Shown: piece by piece, positions 24,863 to 33,628 of the stretch
Position numbering within the stretch: the stretch's first letter is position 1
How the letters are laid out: each line of letters opens with the position of its first letter
Source of the DNA: Dyella jiangningensis
GTDB taxonomy: Bacteria; Pseudomonadota; Gammaproteobacteria; Xanthomonadales; Rhodanobacteraceae
Direction of reading: 5' to 3'
Length of the DNA: 64,000 nt
Assembly: GCF_003264855.1 (NCBI RefSeq)
Contig: NZ_NFZS01000001.1
Location: forward strand, 2,046,001-2,110,000
Notes under the pieces: generated by a model
The model's input: the letters and a program-made list of their open reading frames with translations, nothing else
Told to the model about the DNA's origin: nothing
The model's database searches: none
Made by a program: the position numbers and the translations under genes

Positions 24863-25882
24863 ATGGCAGACCGTAGAGATTTTCTGAAGGCTTCGCTGCT
24901 GGGCGCTTCCGCCCTGGCATTGGCTGGCAAGGCGGACGCAGGCACCTCGCTGCACGCCAAGGGCGCCACGGGCGCGCGCGTCATTTCCACCTGGGACTTC
25001 GGCGTGGCCGCCAACCAGGCTGCGTGGGCGGTGCTGTCGAAAGGCGGCCATGCGCTGGATGCCGTCGAGGCCGGCGCGATGGTGCCCGAGGCCGACCTGA
25101 AGAATCACAGCGTGGGGCGCGCAGGCTATCCGGACCGCGACGGCCACGTCACCCTGGACGCCAGCATCATGGATGCGGATGGCAGTTGCGGCGCCGTGGC
25201 GGCGCTGGAGCACATCGCCCATCCCATCCAGGTGGCGCGACGGGTCATGGAGCGCACCCCGCACGTGCTGCTGGTGGGTGATGGCGCGCTGCAGTTCGCC
25301 CTGGAGCAGGGTTTCAAGAAGGAAGAGCTCCTGACGCCCGAATCGGAACAGGCCTGGAAGGAGTGGCTGAAGAACGCCCATTACCAGCCATCGATCAACA
25401 GCGAAGTACGCGATTACGGCAAGACCGGCATGCCGGGCGGCAAGGACAACCACGACACCATCGGCATGCTGGCCATCGATGCCAGCGGCCGGCTGGCCGG
25501 TGCCTGCACCACCAGCGGCATGGCCTGGAAGATGCGCGGCCGCGTGGGCGACAGCCCGATCATCGGCGCCGGCCTCTACGTGGATGGCGAAGTGGGCGGC
25601 GCGACGTCGACAGGCGTGGGCGAGGAAGTGATCCGCAACGCCGGTAGCTTCCTGGTGGTCGAGCTGATGCGCCAGGGACGTTCGCCGCAGGAGGCCTGCC
25701 AGGAAGCCGTCATGCGTATCGTCAAGAAGCGCCCGAATGCTTCCAAGGACCTGCAGGTCGGTTTCCTTGCGATGAACAAGCATGGCGAGGTGGGTGCTTT
25801 CGCGATCCAGCCGGGCTTCTCCTACGCCGTGTGCGATGCGAAGCGACAGGATGGCCTGCTGCCTTCCAAGAGCGTGTATTGA
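24863..25882 (+). CDS. N4-(beta-N-acetylglucosaminyl)-L-asparaginase / isoaspartyl peptidase family, Tat-exported
   Basis: 339-residue Ntn-hydrolase. The N-terminus MADRRDFLKASLLGASALALA has a twin-arginine motif and hydrophobic core, so export in folded form is predicted. The precursor autocleaves before Thr199 in NHDTIGMLA, which becomes the nucleophile. GACTTSGMAWKMRGRVGDSPIIGAG and GATSTGVGE form the substrate pocket as in glycosylasparaginases. It should cleave the GlcNAc-Asn bond or related amides in the periplasm. The exact substrate is unknown. The stop overlaps the cutC start by 1 bp. Confidence 0.88.
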   Translation: MADRRDFLKASLLGASALALAGKADAGTSLHAKGATGARVISTWDFGVAANQAAWAVLSKGGHALDAVEAGAMVPEADLKNHSVGRAGYPDRDGHVTLDASIMDADGSCGAVAALEHIAHPIQVARRVMERTPHVLLVGDGALQFALEQGFKKEELLTPESEQAWKEWLKNAHYQPSINSEVRDYGKTGMPGGKDNHDTIGMLAIDASGRLAGACTTSGMAWKMRGRVGDSPIIGAGLYVDGEVGGATSTGVGEEVIRNAGSFLVVELMRQGRSPQEACQEAVMRIVKKRPNASKDLQVGFLAMNKHGEVGAFAIQPGFSYAVCDAKRQDGLLPSKSVY

Positions 25883-26613
25883 TGGCGGCGCGCCTGCTCG
25901 AGGTGGCCGCCAACTCGCTGGACTCGGCACTGGCCGCGCAGGCGGGCGGTGCCGGACGTATCGAGTTGTGTACGGCGTTGGAGCTCGGCGGGCTGACGCC
26001 TTCCCATGGCGAGATCGCTCTGGTGCGTGAACATGTCAGGCTGCCGCTCTACGTGCTGATCCGCCCGCGCGCCGGAGACTTCCTCTACAGCGAGCACGAG
26101 CGCGCCACCATGCGTCGTGACATCGAAGCCTGCGCGGCGCTCGGCTGCGACGGCGTCGTGTTCGGCGTGCTGGATGCCGATGGCGACGTGGATATGGATG
26201 GCTGCAGCGAGCTGGCCGCCGCGGCGGGGCGCATGGGCATTACCTTCCATCGCGCCTTCGATCTCGTGCGCGATCCGGCGCGTGCGCTGGAAGACATCAT
26301 CGCCCTGCGTGCGGAGCGGGTGCTGACCTCGGGCGGTGCGCGTTCCGCGCTGGAAGGTGCGGAGCGTATCCGCGAGTGCGTGGCGCAGGCGAACGGACGC
26401 CTGGTGGTGATGCCGGGCGCCGGCATCACACCGGGCAACATCGCCCGCATCGCGGCGCTGACCGGGGCGCAGGAACTGCATGCGTCGGCCAAGCGTGTGC
26501 ATCCGTCGGGGATGTCACATCAGCCTGCCGACGCGCTGGACATGGCGGATGGCGAGATCCGTACCGACGAGGAACAGGTGCGCGCCCTCATGCATGCGTG
26601 GGCTTCAGCCTGA
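25882..26613 (+). CDS. cutC: CutC family protein
   Basis: 243-residue TIM-barrel protein. RIELCTALELGGLTPS, VLIRPRAGDFLYS, VFGVLDADGDVDM, ITFHRAFD, VLTSGGA and VMPGAGI are the conserved CutC strands. The family was linked to copper tolerance in E. coli, but that role is disputed; the enzymatic activity is unknown. The start ATG shares one base with the upstream stop (TGATG), which forces coupling to the exported asparaginase-like gene. Converges with the ABC exporter 23 bp downstream. Confidence 0.92.
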   Translation: MAARLLEVAANSLDSALAAQAGGAGRIELCTALELGGLTPSHGEIALVREHVRLPLYVLIRPRAGDFLYSEHERATMRRDIEACAALGCDGVVFGVLDADGDVDMDGCSELAAAAGRMGITFHRAFDLVRDPARALEDIIALRAERVLTSGGARSALEGAERIRECVAQANGRLVVMPGAGITPGNIARIAALTGAQELHASAKRVHPSGMSHQPADALDMADGEIRTDEEQVRALMHAWASA

Positions 26614-26636
26614 ACCTGCTGCCGCAGATCGTGGCG

Positions 26637-28406
26637 TCAGGCGGTGAACTGCAGCCTGGCCAACTCCGCGTAGAGGCCGCCTTCGGCCAGCAGGCTTTGG
26701 TGCGTGCCCTGCGCCACGATGCGGCCGCCGTCCATCACCACGATGCGGTCGGCGCGCTGCACGGTGGCAAGGCGATGCGCGATCACGAGCGTGGTGCGCC
26801 CTTTCTCCAGGCGCTCCAGCGCCTGCTGGATGGCGGCTTCGGACTGCGCATCGAGCGCGGAAGTGGCCTCGTCCAGCAGCAATAGCGGCGCGTCGCGCAA
26901 AATGGCCCGCGCGATGGCGATGCGTTGGCGCTGCCCGCCGGACAGGCGCACGCCGCGCTCGCCCAGTTCTTCGTCGTAACCCTTGCTCATCGCGCTGATG
27001 AACTCGTGCGCCTCGGCGGCTCGCGCGGCGTCGCGCACTTCATCGTCGTCCGCATCCTGGCGACCGAAACGGATGTTATCGGCCGCGCTGCCGCCAAAGA
27101 TCACCGTTTCCTGCGGTACCAGCGCGATGGTGCCGCGCAGGCCGGGCAACGACAGCGCGCGCAGGTCGACGCCGTCAAGCGTGATGCGGCCGGCCTGCGG
27201 ATCGTAGAAGCGCAGCAGCAGGGCAAACACCGTGCTCTTGCCGGCGCCCGATGGGCCGACCAGGGCCACGGTTTCGCCCGGCCGGATCGACAGGTCGAAG
27301 TCGTGCAGTGCGGGTGCGTCGGGCCGGGAAGGGTAGTGGAACGCTACATGGTCGAAACGCAGCGCTCCCTGCACCGGTTTGGGCAGCGGCGTGGGCTGCG
27401 CGGGGCTGGTGATCTCGGCGCGCTCCTCGAACAGTTCGCCGATACGCTCCATTGCACCGGCGGCGCGCAGCACGTCGCCCCACACCTCGGAGAGACCCGC
27501 CAGCGAACCGGCGGCGAAGATCGCATACAGCACGAACTGCCCCAGCACGCCGGCGCCCAGCGTGCCGTTCAACACGTCGCGCGCGCCGGCCCACAGCACC
27601 AGGGTGATGGCGCCGAAGAACAGCACGATCACCGTGGCGGTCAGCAACGACCGCATGCCGATGCGCTTGCGCGCCGTGGCGAGCGCACGGGTGATCGCAG
27701 CGCCGTAGCGCGTGCTCTCGATGTCCTCGCGCGCATACGCCTTCACGGCAGGCGCGGCATTGAGGGTTTCGTTGGCGATGGCGGCGGTGTCGGCCAGTCG
27801 ATCCTGGCTGGCGCGCGACAGCTTCTGCACCCGGCGCCCGAATACGAGGATCGGCAACATCACGGCGGGAATCACCAGGGCGGTGAGGCCGGCGAGACGC
27901 GGGCTGGTCCAGATCATCATTGCCGTGGCGCCCAGCAGCATCACCGCGCTGCGCAGCGCCACCGAGATGCCCGAGCCGATCAGCGCCTGGATCACTTCCG
28001 TGTCGGTGCCCAGGCGGGAGATCAATTCACCGACGCGGCTGCGTTCGAAGAAGCTGACGTCGAGCCGGATCACGTGCGAATACAGCTTGGCGCGCAGCGA
28101 GGCCAGCGCGCGCTCACCCAGCAGGGTGATGCAGTAGTAGCGGGCCGCCGTGGCGAAGGCCAGCACCAGCGCCACGCCGAACAGGCCGAGGAAAGTGACA
28201 TTGATGGCCGAGGCGTTCGAATGGATGAATCCCTGATCGATCATGTGCCGCACCGCCATCGGCAATACCAGCGTGGCGGACGAAGAGATGGCGAGGAACA
28301 CCAGCCACCCCAGGGCGAGCCTGCGGTGGGGTTTGACGAACGGCCATAGCTGCAGCAGGGCGCCGACGCGGCGTGCGGGGCGTTGCGTGGTGGCGGCTTC
28401 GGTCAT
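26637..28406 (-). CDS. MsbA-like ABC exporter (fused membrane and ATPase domains)
   Basis: 589 residues, half-transporter that works as a homodimer in the inner membrane. Six membrane segments (about 25-310: LGWLVFLAISSSATLVL, FLGLFGVALVLAFATAA and others) are followed by the ATPase with Walker A GPSGAGKST, signature LSGGQRQRIAIARA, Walker B LLLLDEATSALD and the H-loop IAHRLATV. It belongs to the MsbA/lipid-and-multidrug exporter subfamily. The substrate cannot be told. The start is 82 bp after the yigZ stop on the same strand. Confidence 0.92.
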   Translation of the reverse strand: MTEAATTQRPARRVGALLQLWPFVKPHRRLALGWLVFLAISSSATLVLPMAVRHMIDQGFIHSNASAINVTFLGLFGVALVLAFATAARYYCITLLGERALASLRAKLYSHVIRLDVSFFERSRVGELISRLGTDTEVIQALIGSGISVALRSAVMLLGATAMMIWTSPRLAGLTALVIPAVMLPILVFGRRVQKLSRASQDRLADTAAIANETLNAAPAVKAYAREDIESTRYGAAITRALATARKRIGMRSLLTATVIVLFFGAITLVLWAGARDVLNGTLGAGVLGQFVLYAIFAAGSLAGLSEVWGDVLRAAGAMERIGELFEERAEITSPAQPTPLPKPVQGALRFDHVAFHYPSRPDAPALHDFDLSIRPGETVALVGPSGAGKSTVFALLLRFYDPQAGRITLDGVDLRALSLPGLRGTIALVPQETVIFGGSAADNIRFGRQDADDDEVRDAARAAEAHEFISAMSKGYDEELGERGVRLSGGQRQRIAIARAILRDAPLLLLDEATSALDAQSEAAIQQALERLEKGRTTLVIAHRLATVQRADRIVVMDGGRIVAQGTHQSLLAEGGLYAELARLQFTA

Positions 28407-28487
28407 GGGCGACTTCGAGTCCCGTTGGGTGGCCGAGGGCTGGCTCGCCCCCGCAAGCGAACTACGTGGGGCGGCGGTGCTGCGATA

Positions 28488-29084
28488 TCAATCCAGCCTT
28501 CTTGCAGCGTGGCGGCCGCGGCTGATGTCGGTAACGCGCGCCTGGGCTTCGGTCACGCGATGCTCGGGTAGCTGGATCTCCAGCGTGGCTCCATCCGCAC
28601 CGAACTGTTCGTCCACGATATCCGCGTCGAGTTCGCGCAATCGCGCCTTGAGCAGGGTGAGCTCACCGAAATCGCAGGTCAGGCCCAGTCGGGCCATTGC
28701 CACGATGGGCGTGCGCTCGGCGCGGCGCAGGCACTCCGCGGCGGTGCCGCCATAGGCGCGCACCAGTCCGCCCGCGCCGAGCTTGATGCCGCCGTACCAG
28801 CGCGTCACCACCACCACGGCCCGGTCGATGCCCTGGCCTTCGATGGCTTGCAGGATCGGCCTGCCGGCCGTGCCGCCGGGCTCGCCATCGTCGTTGAAGC
28901 GGTAATCCTGGCCGATGCGATAGGCCCAGCAGTTGTGCGTGGCCGCCAGGTCGCTTACCTGCCGCACGAAATCCAGCGCCTGGGCCGGTGTCTGCACCGG
29001 TGCGGCCTGGGCGAGAAAGCGGCTTTTCTTGATGTCCTCGCTGTGCTGGCAAACGGTCGCGAGGGTGTACAGCGTGTCACTCAT
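28488..29084 (-). CDS. yigZ: YigZ/IMPACT family protein
   Basis: 198 residues. The N-terminal IMPACT domain contains EDIKKSRFLAQAA, NCWAYRIG, FNDDGEPGGTAGRPIL and VVVVTRWYGGIKLGAGGLVRAY, which are the most conserved blocks of the family. A ferredoxin-like C-terminal domain follows (about 130-190). YigZ is an uncharacterised, perhaps translation-linked protein. It overlaps the end of the putative anti-sigma gene by 8 bp and so is the third gene of the ECF sigma operon. Confidence 0.93.
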   Translation of the reverse strand: MSDTLYTLATVCQHSEDIKKSRFLAQAAPVQTPAQALDFVRQVSDLAATHNCWAYRIGQDYRFNDDGEPGGTAGRPILQAIEGQGIDRAVVVVTRWYGGIKLGAGGLVRAYGGTAAECLRRAERTPIVAMARLGLTCDFGELTLLKARLRELDADIVDEQFGADGATLEIQLPEHRVTEAQARVTDISRGRHAARRLD

Positions 29085-29934
29085 GGCGGGCTTGCTGATC
29101 CTGCAGATCCCCAGGCACGGGAATATCCGGATGAGCCTGCCGGAAGGCGGAAAGCCGCTGCAGTGCCTCGTCGCGCCGCTGCTGGGCGAACAGTTGCCGG
29201 ATCTTGTCGAGCTCCTGCTCGGGGCTGTCGGCGGGGTTCCGTGCCGTGGGGTCGGCCGGCGCTATCGCGACCACGGCAGGTGCCGCCATCGTTTTCGCGG
29301 CCATGGCGTGTCGGCTGTCGTTGGCCCGGGCTTCCGGCGCCGGCGGCGAAGGCGCATAGGCTTGGGCTGCGGCCGGTACCGGCGGTGCGGGCGCAGGAAG
29401 CGGAGCGGATGCTTCCATGACCTGGTCCTGCGCTGTCGGTTCCGACGGTGCTGCCGCTTCCGGCACTGCGCGTCGCGTAGCGGGAGCGGCCGGGAGCACG
29501 CGTGGCTTCAGTGCCATACGGATGGACTCATGCTGGCGTTGTGCGATCGCCGGCGTGGATGTGGCGAGTGAGGAAGCCGCTGTTGCCGCGGGTTCGGTCG
29601 TAGCCTTTGCTGCGCGGGGCGGAGCGGGTGCAGCGAGGCCGGCGGATGTGGCCGCCTCCCGACCGGAGGCAGCCGGCGCAGGCATCGGTGTCCGTTCGGG
29701 CGATTGTTCGTACAGGCGCCAACTGATACCGCCGGCAAGCACCAGCACGGCGGCGCTGGCGGCCATGGCCGGCCAGCGCGCGCGACGTTTGGACGGGCGC
29801 ACGGCATCGGCGGCCATGCGATGCACGGCCTGGTCGAGCGACGGCGAAGGCTCCTTGCGCGGCAGGCTGCCGTACAGTGCCTTGAGCTCGTCCTCGCCGG
29901 GCAGGGGATCGTCGTCGTGATCGTGCGTGTTCAT
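29077..29934 (-). CDS. Putative membrane-anchored anti-sigma factor
   Basis: 285 residues. A cytoplasmic N-terminus (1-52; DELKALYGSLPRKEPSPSLDQAVH) and a single membrane segment (about 55-73, MAASAAVLVLAGGISW) precede a long Ala/Pro-rich, probably disordered periplasmic region, ending in a short helical C-terminus (LDKIRQLFAQQRRDEALQRLSAF). The start overlaps the ECF sigma stop (ATGA), the usual sigma/anti-sigma layout. The N-terminus lacks a clear zinc-finger HxxxCxxC. The role is inferred from context and topology only. Confidence 0.7.
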   Translation of the reverse strand: MNTHDHDDDPLPGEDELKALYGSLPRKEPSPSLDQAVHRMAADAVRPSKRRARWPAMAASAAVLVLAGGISWRLYEQSPERTPMPAPAASGREAATSAGLAAPAPPRAAKATTEPAATAASSLATSTPAIAQRQHESIRMALKPRVLPAAPATRRAVPEAAAPSEPTAQDQVMEASAPLPAPAPPVPAAAQAYAPSPPAPEARANDSRHAMAAKTMAAPAVVAIAPADPTARNPADSPEQELDKIRQLFAQQRRDEALQRLSAFRQAHPDIPVPGDLQDQQARHE

Positions 29935-30485
29935 TCGGCCAACTGTTCGCGCAATCGGTTCATGGCATAGCGCAGGCGTGATTTTGCCGTTTCGCGCCCC
30001 ACGCCGGTAATTTCCGCGATCTCCTCCACGCTCAGGTCGTTTTCCAGCCGCAACAACACGGCGGTGCGTTGTTCGTCGGGCAGGGCTTCGATCGCGCGCT
30101 GCAGGCGCCGGCGGCGCTCGAAATCCGACAGCACGTGTTCGGGCTGTTCGTGCCCGGGGGCGGGCAGGTTGCCCAGTGCCTGTTCCGCTTCGTCGCCATC
30201 CGCCATGGGGCGCTTGCGCCGGTAGCTGTCGACAAGCAGATTGTGGGCGATCTGCAGCAGCCAGGTGCTGAACTTCGCCTGCGGCGTGTAGCGCGATCGT
30301 GCTGCGACCACGCGGCTCCAGGTTTCCTGGAACAGCTCGTCGGCCAGCGCCTGGTCGCGCGCACTGCGCAGCAAAAAACGATACAGCGTGCCGCGATGCC
30401 GGGCGTAGAGCGTGTCGAACGCCGACGCCTCGCCTTGTGCATAGGCGAGCATCAGCGTTGCATCATCGTCCACGGAGGCATCCAT
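29931..30485 (-). CDS. ECF-family RNA polymerase sigma factor
   Basis: 184 residues. Region 2 (about 15-85) reads FDTLYARHRGTLYRFLLR, then ELFQETWSRVV and FSTWLLQIAHNLLVD. Region 4 (about 120-180) has LPDEQRTAVLLRLENDLSVEEIAEITG and a recognition helix GRETAKSRLRYAMNRLR. The start was moved to the internal ATG because the first 28 in-frame residues lack similarity. First gene of a sigma/anti-sigma/yigZ operon. Distinct from RpoE at 7.2 kb; regulon unknown. Confidence 0.9.
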   Translation of the reverse strand: MDASVDDDATLMLAYAQGEASAFDTLYARHRGTLYRFLLRSARDQALADELFQETWSRVVAARSRYTPQAKFSTWLLQIAHNLLVDSYRRKRPMADGDEAEQALGNLPAPGHEQPEHVLSDFERRRRLQRAIEALPDEQRTAVLLRLENDLSVEEIAEITGVGRETAKSRLRYAMNRLREQLAE

Positions 30486-30644
30486 GGACGGCGAGGTTAA
30501 GGCAAAGCGGGCGCGGCGATAAGCGCCGGGCGTCGGCGGTGCGGGTTGCTGCCTAAGGAAATCGGGCACGGGGCAGGGGCGCGTTCGATGGGCTCATGTC
30601 CATGTAACGCGCCTTCACCGGAATGGGGTTGAGCCCCATGACGA

Positions 30645-31137
30645 TTACTGCGGCGTGTAACTCCAGACCTTCGCTTCGCTCGCGACGCTGAGGATGCGGC
30701 CGTTGCGACGGATCAGGTGATCGGTGGTGCGATCACGTCCAATCGTCATGTCGCCCAGTTTCGCGGTCGATACCGACTGCGTCGGCGTGCTTGCGATCGG
30801 GCGACAGTTCGATGGCCTTGATCTCGTAGTCGATCTTGAGTGCCAACCGGCCGCCGGTGGCCACGCTGAGCTGCTGCATGGTCGCGATGGATCGCTTGAT
30901 GCGCTGGCATTGGGCGGCCTGGTCGAAATGTTCTTCGGTGTCGTCCTGGCGCGAGGTCTCGCTGCCTGCGTAGTCGTCGCTCATGCGCGCGCACAGGAAC
31001 TCGCTGTCGAACCGGCGCATGGCGTCGATGTCGGCTTCGTAGGCGGCACGGATGTCCGCCTCGGTCATGCGGCGGCTGTGGTCGAAGTACCACCATGCGA
31101 GGCCGGCGAGGATCGCCAGCAGGATCAGCTTCTTCAT
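30645..31137 (-). pseudogene. Small membrane-anchored protein of unknown function, frameshifted near its 3' end
   Basis: The ATG at 31137 follows GGAGGGG. The protein starts MKKLILLAILAGLAWWYFD (membrane anchor), then a soluble part (MTEADIRAAYEADIDAMRR...LALKIDYEIKAIELSPDRKHADAV). In this frame it ends abruptly at 30733 after GIDRETGRHDDWT. Dropping one G of the doublet at 30773-30774 instead reads ADAVVSTAKLGDMTIGRDR and runs on to a stop at 30645 with a plausible conserved-looking tail (LIRRNGRILSVASEAKVW). The intact length would be 163 aa. Either a real mutation or a sequencing error. No family recognised. Confidence 0.6.
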
Positions 31138-31232
31138 TGTCCCCTCCCTGTGATGGACCGGCCTGGGCCGGCCGGTCGTGCCTGCGTCCATGGCGCAAGT
31201 TTTTGCGACTATGCATCACGGGGAGGCGACTG

Positions 31233-32672
31233 TCACCTGGAAGGAATGGCCGGGCCAGGCGCGACGTGGCTGAAGTCTTCCGGTGTCAGTTCCTGGGTAA
31301 GACGGAACACGCCTTCGTGCACCAGGCGTGGGAGCACCACATCCAGCACCGTGGTCTGGTGTGGACCGAGCGCGTCGAAGAGATCGTCGGACGCCGCCAT
31401 GGCCGTCGCCGCGTGGTGGACGAAGCCGGCAAGGTCGGCCGGTTGCACGGTGGCGTTGTAAGGGCGATGCACGTCGGTCGCGGCGCGCAGCGTCTTGCGG
31501 GTGTTGGTGGGGTCGGCGATGCGCGGGCTCCCCGACAGCAGCGTGTGGTTGAGGAACATTGACACCACGTGCGGCTGATGGCTGTTGGCCTGCCGGTCGA
31601 GCATGAAGCCCTGGGGCATCCAATCAGGGTTCGGCGGCGTGCCGGCATTGAGCAGCAGGCGGCTGCCACGCAAGGGCTCGCCACTCTCGTCGGTGAGCCG
31701 CACGATCATCAGGCTGCGTGGGTCGTGGATGTGTATGCGCGGGGAGAACGGGCCGACCGGTTCCAGTTCCACGCGATCGGCGTCGCGTTGCGCATTCTCC
31801 GCGTCGAAGGCATCGCACAGGTGCCGATAGGCGTCCGCGTCTTTCACGCGCAGGCAGCGCAGCAGTGCTTCGACGGTGGCTTGCGGAGCGGCCGCCATGA
31901 TGCCCTGGTCCGTGCCGGAATGGGCGGCGCCGGGAATCAGCTTGAACGCCGTGCGCGGCGCCCGCGCGACGTGCAGTGCGAGCGTGTCGTCGGCGCCGCC
32001 GTCATCGCGCGCGAGCACCGCGTGCCGCGCATTGAGGTTGGCGGCGGCGATGCGCACCACGCCATCGGAGCCGTCCTCGCCGGTATAGCTGTTGATATGG
32101 TCGTACAGCGAGCGATCGGGGCGATCGCCGGTGAGCACGAACAGGTACTGGCCCTTGGCTGCCGGATCGTCGCCATGGATGTGGTCGAGGTTGAGCGACA
32201 GCGATTCGGCGCTGCCCAGCTCCAGCCAGTCGAGGATGCGCTGGCCGGGCTCGATGCCGTCGAACCATGCGCGCAAGCGCCCGAGCACGCTCTTGCCGAG
32301 TTGGGCCAGCGCGGAGCCGAAATTGGCCGGTGCCAGCATCATCAGGTGGGTCAGGCGAATGGTGCTGTAGGCACCTGGCCGCTCACGCTGTGCACGCAGC
32401 CATTCGCGCACCACGGGGCCGCCGGTGGAATGCGTGATGCAGGCGAAGCTCGCATCCACCAAGTGCAGATCGCGCAACGCATGATCGAACGCGCGGACCA
32501 CGTCGGCCATGGTCACGGCATCGTCGAAGCTCACGTATTCGGACAGCCAGATGTCCGCCAGGTTGAGCGCCACGCCTTGTGCCGCCGCCTGCTGCTGGAG
32601 CCGCTGGGGCAGGTTGCCGTACGTGGAGGTGTTGGTGACGCTCCAGCCGTGGACGAAAACGAGTGTGGTCAT
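31233..32672 (-). CDS. Alpha/beta-hydrolase (lipase/phospholipase-like)
   Basis: 479 residues. The first 270 residues form an alpha/beta hydrolase: oxyanion strand TTLVFVHGWSV, nucleophile elbow ITHSTGGPVVREW (Ser near 91), a probable catalytic Asp in EDGSDGVVRI and His in GAAHSGTDQG. The C-terminal 200 residues (PRIHIHDPRSLMIVRLTDESG onward) are a beta-rich domain that I do not recognise. No signal peptide is visible. Some cytosolic-looking hydrolases of this build are lipid esterases or secretion-system effectors, but no VgrG or immunity gene is nearby. Confidence 0.8.
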   Translation of the reverse strand: MTTLVFVHGWSVTNTSTYGNLPQRLQQQAAAQGVALNLADIWLSEYVSFDDAVTMADVVRAFDHALRDLHLVDASFACITHSTGGPVVREWLRAQRERPGAYSTIRLTHLMMLAPANFGSALAQLGKSVLGRLRAWFDGIEPGQRILDWLELGSAESLSLNLDHIHGDDPAAKGQYLFVLTGDRPDRSLYDHINSYTGEDGSDGVVRIAAANLNARHAVLARDDGGADDTLALHVARAPRTAFKLIPGAAHSGTDQGIMAAAPQATVEALLRCLRVKDADAYRHLCDAFDAENAQRDADRVELEPVGPFSPRIHIHDPRSLMIVRLTDESGEPLRGSRLLLNAGTPPNPDWMPQGFMLDRQANSHQPHVVSMFLNHTLLSGSPRIADPTNTRKTLRAATDVHRPYNATVQPADLAGFVHHAATAMAASDDLFDALGPHQTTVLDVVLPRLVHEGVFRLTQELTPEDFSHVAPGPAIPSR

Positions 32673-32735
32673 GACCAGGTTCCCTGCCGGGTTCGGCCGC
32701 CTTCCAGGTCGCGGGCAGGCAACGCGCTATCGCCC

Positions 32736-32752
32736 GGCCTTGCGGCAAGGCC
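32736..32752. promoter_or_regulatory. Perfect dyad in a divergent intergenic region
   Basis: GGCCTTG-CGG-CAAGGCC lies between the divergent hydrolase and ElyC/YdcF-like genes. Its position fits an operator or a small hairpin in the leader of the plus-strand gene. No regulator is adjacent. Confidence 0.25.
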
Positions 32753-32789
32753 CTAAGATGCCACGAGTCTCCATGGATCAGGAAAACCC

Positions 32790-33545
32790 ATGCTCTCCGT
32801 TCTGTTCGTGATGTTGCTGCTGGCTGTGTGGTGCTATCGACGGCGCTGGCGCCGGACAGGCGCCGCACTGGCGACCTTGCTCGTCGTGCTGTTCTTCGGC
32901 ATCGGCTCGGGTGCGGTGTCGCGCCTGCTTCTTTACCCGTTGCAGGACCCTTACGCGGCAACGCCGAAGATCGAATGGGCCGGGACCAACGTGATCCTGC
33001 TGCTGGCTGCCGGCACGGCAGTGGTGCCGGATGAGCCGCTGCAGCCTTCGTACTTCTCGAACGGACGTCTGCTGCGCGCCGCGCAGCTGTACAGCGAGTG
33101 CCATGCGGCGGGCAAGCAGTGCCGCATCCTGGTAACGGGCGGCGACTCGCAGGGGCACGGTGAAGCGGAGTCGGTCGTGTACGGACGCGCGCTGCGCCGG
33201 TTGGGTATTCCCGAGTCGGACCTGCTGCTGGAAACCCGCAGCATGTCGACATGGCAGAACGCCCAGTTCAGCCGTTCCATGCTGGAAGCACAGGCGCCAC
33301 AACACCTGGTGATGGTGACCTCGGGCGTGCACCTGCGTCGTTCGCTGCTGTATTTCGGTCATTTCGGCATGGCGCCGCAGCCGGTGGCGGGCGACTGGGT
33401 CAATCCGCGCTGGGAACCCTTTCCCGATTCATGGAATGTCATGCTGGCGGACGCGGCCATGCACGAATACCTGGGCATCCTGCGCTACTACGTCTACAAC
33501 GCGCTCGGCCTGAACGCGGCCCCGTCGGCCCGGCTGGGGCACTGA
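32790..33545 (+). CDS. ElyC/SanA/YdcF family (DUF218) membrane protein
   Basis: 251 residues. Two N-terminal membrane segments (about 2-15 and 24-42) precede a DUF218 domain: NVILLLAAGTAV, then RLLRAAQLYSEC, ILVTGGDSQGHGEAESVVYGRAL, LLLETRSMSTWQNAQFS and LVMVTSGVHLRRSLLYF. The GGDS/E-A and T-S-HLRR elements are the usual conserved polar positions. ElyC and relatives affect peptidoglycan precursor or envelope polymer metabolism; the reaction is not established. It is transcribed divergently from the hydrolase and is followed by a CLC gene 83 bp on. Confidence 0.85.
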   Translation: MLSVLFVMLLLAVWCYRRRWRRTGAALATLLVVLFFGIGSGAVSRLLLYPLQDPYAATPKIEWAGTNVILLLAAGTAVVPDEPLQPSYFSNGRLLRAAQLYSECHAAGKQCRILVTGGDSQGHGEAESVVYGRALRRLGIPESDLLLETRSMSTWQNAQFSRSMLEAQAPQHLVMVTSGVHLRRSLLYFGHFGMAPQPVAGDWVNPRWEPFPDSWNVMLADAAMHEYLGILRYYVYNALGLNAAPSARLGH

Positions 33546-33628
33546 GCGCTCGCGGGTCGTTCATTTTCCAGCCAGCTACGACGCACGTATCCACGTAACC
33601 TTTGCCGATTCACCAGCCGGGTTTCCCC

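Noticed and set aside
31233-32672. Type VI secretion lipase effector
   Set aside because: The fold fits a lipase, but no VgrG, PAAR or immunity gene is adjacent, so effector status is not supported.
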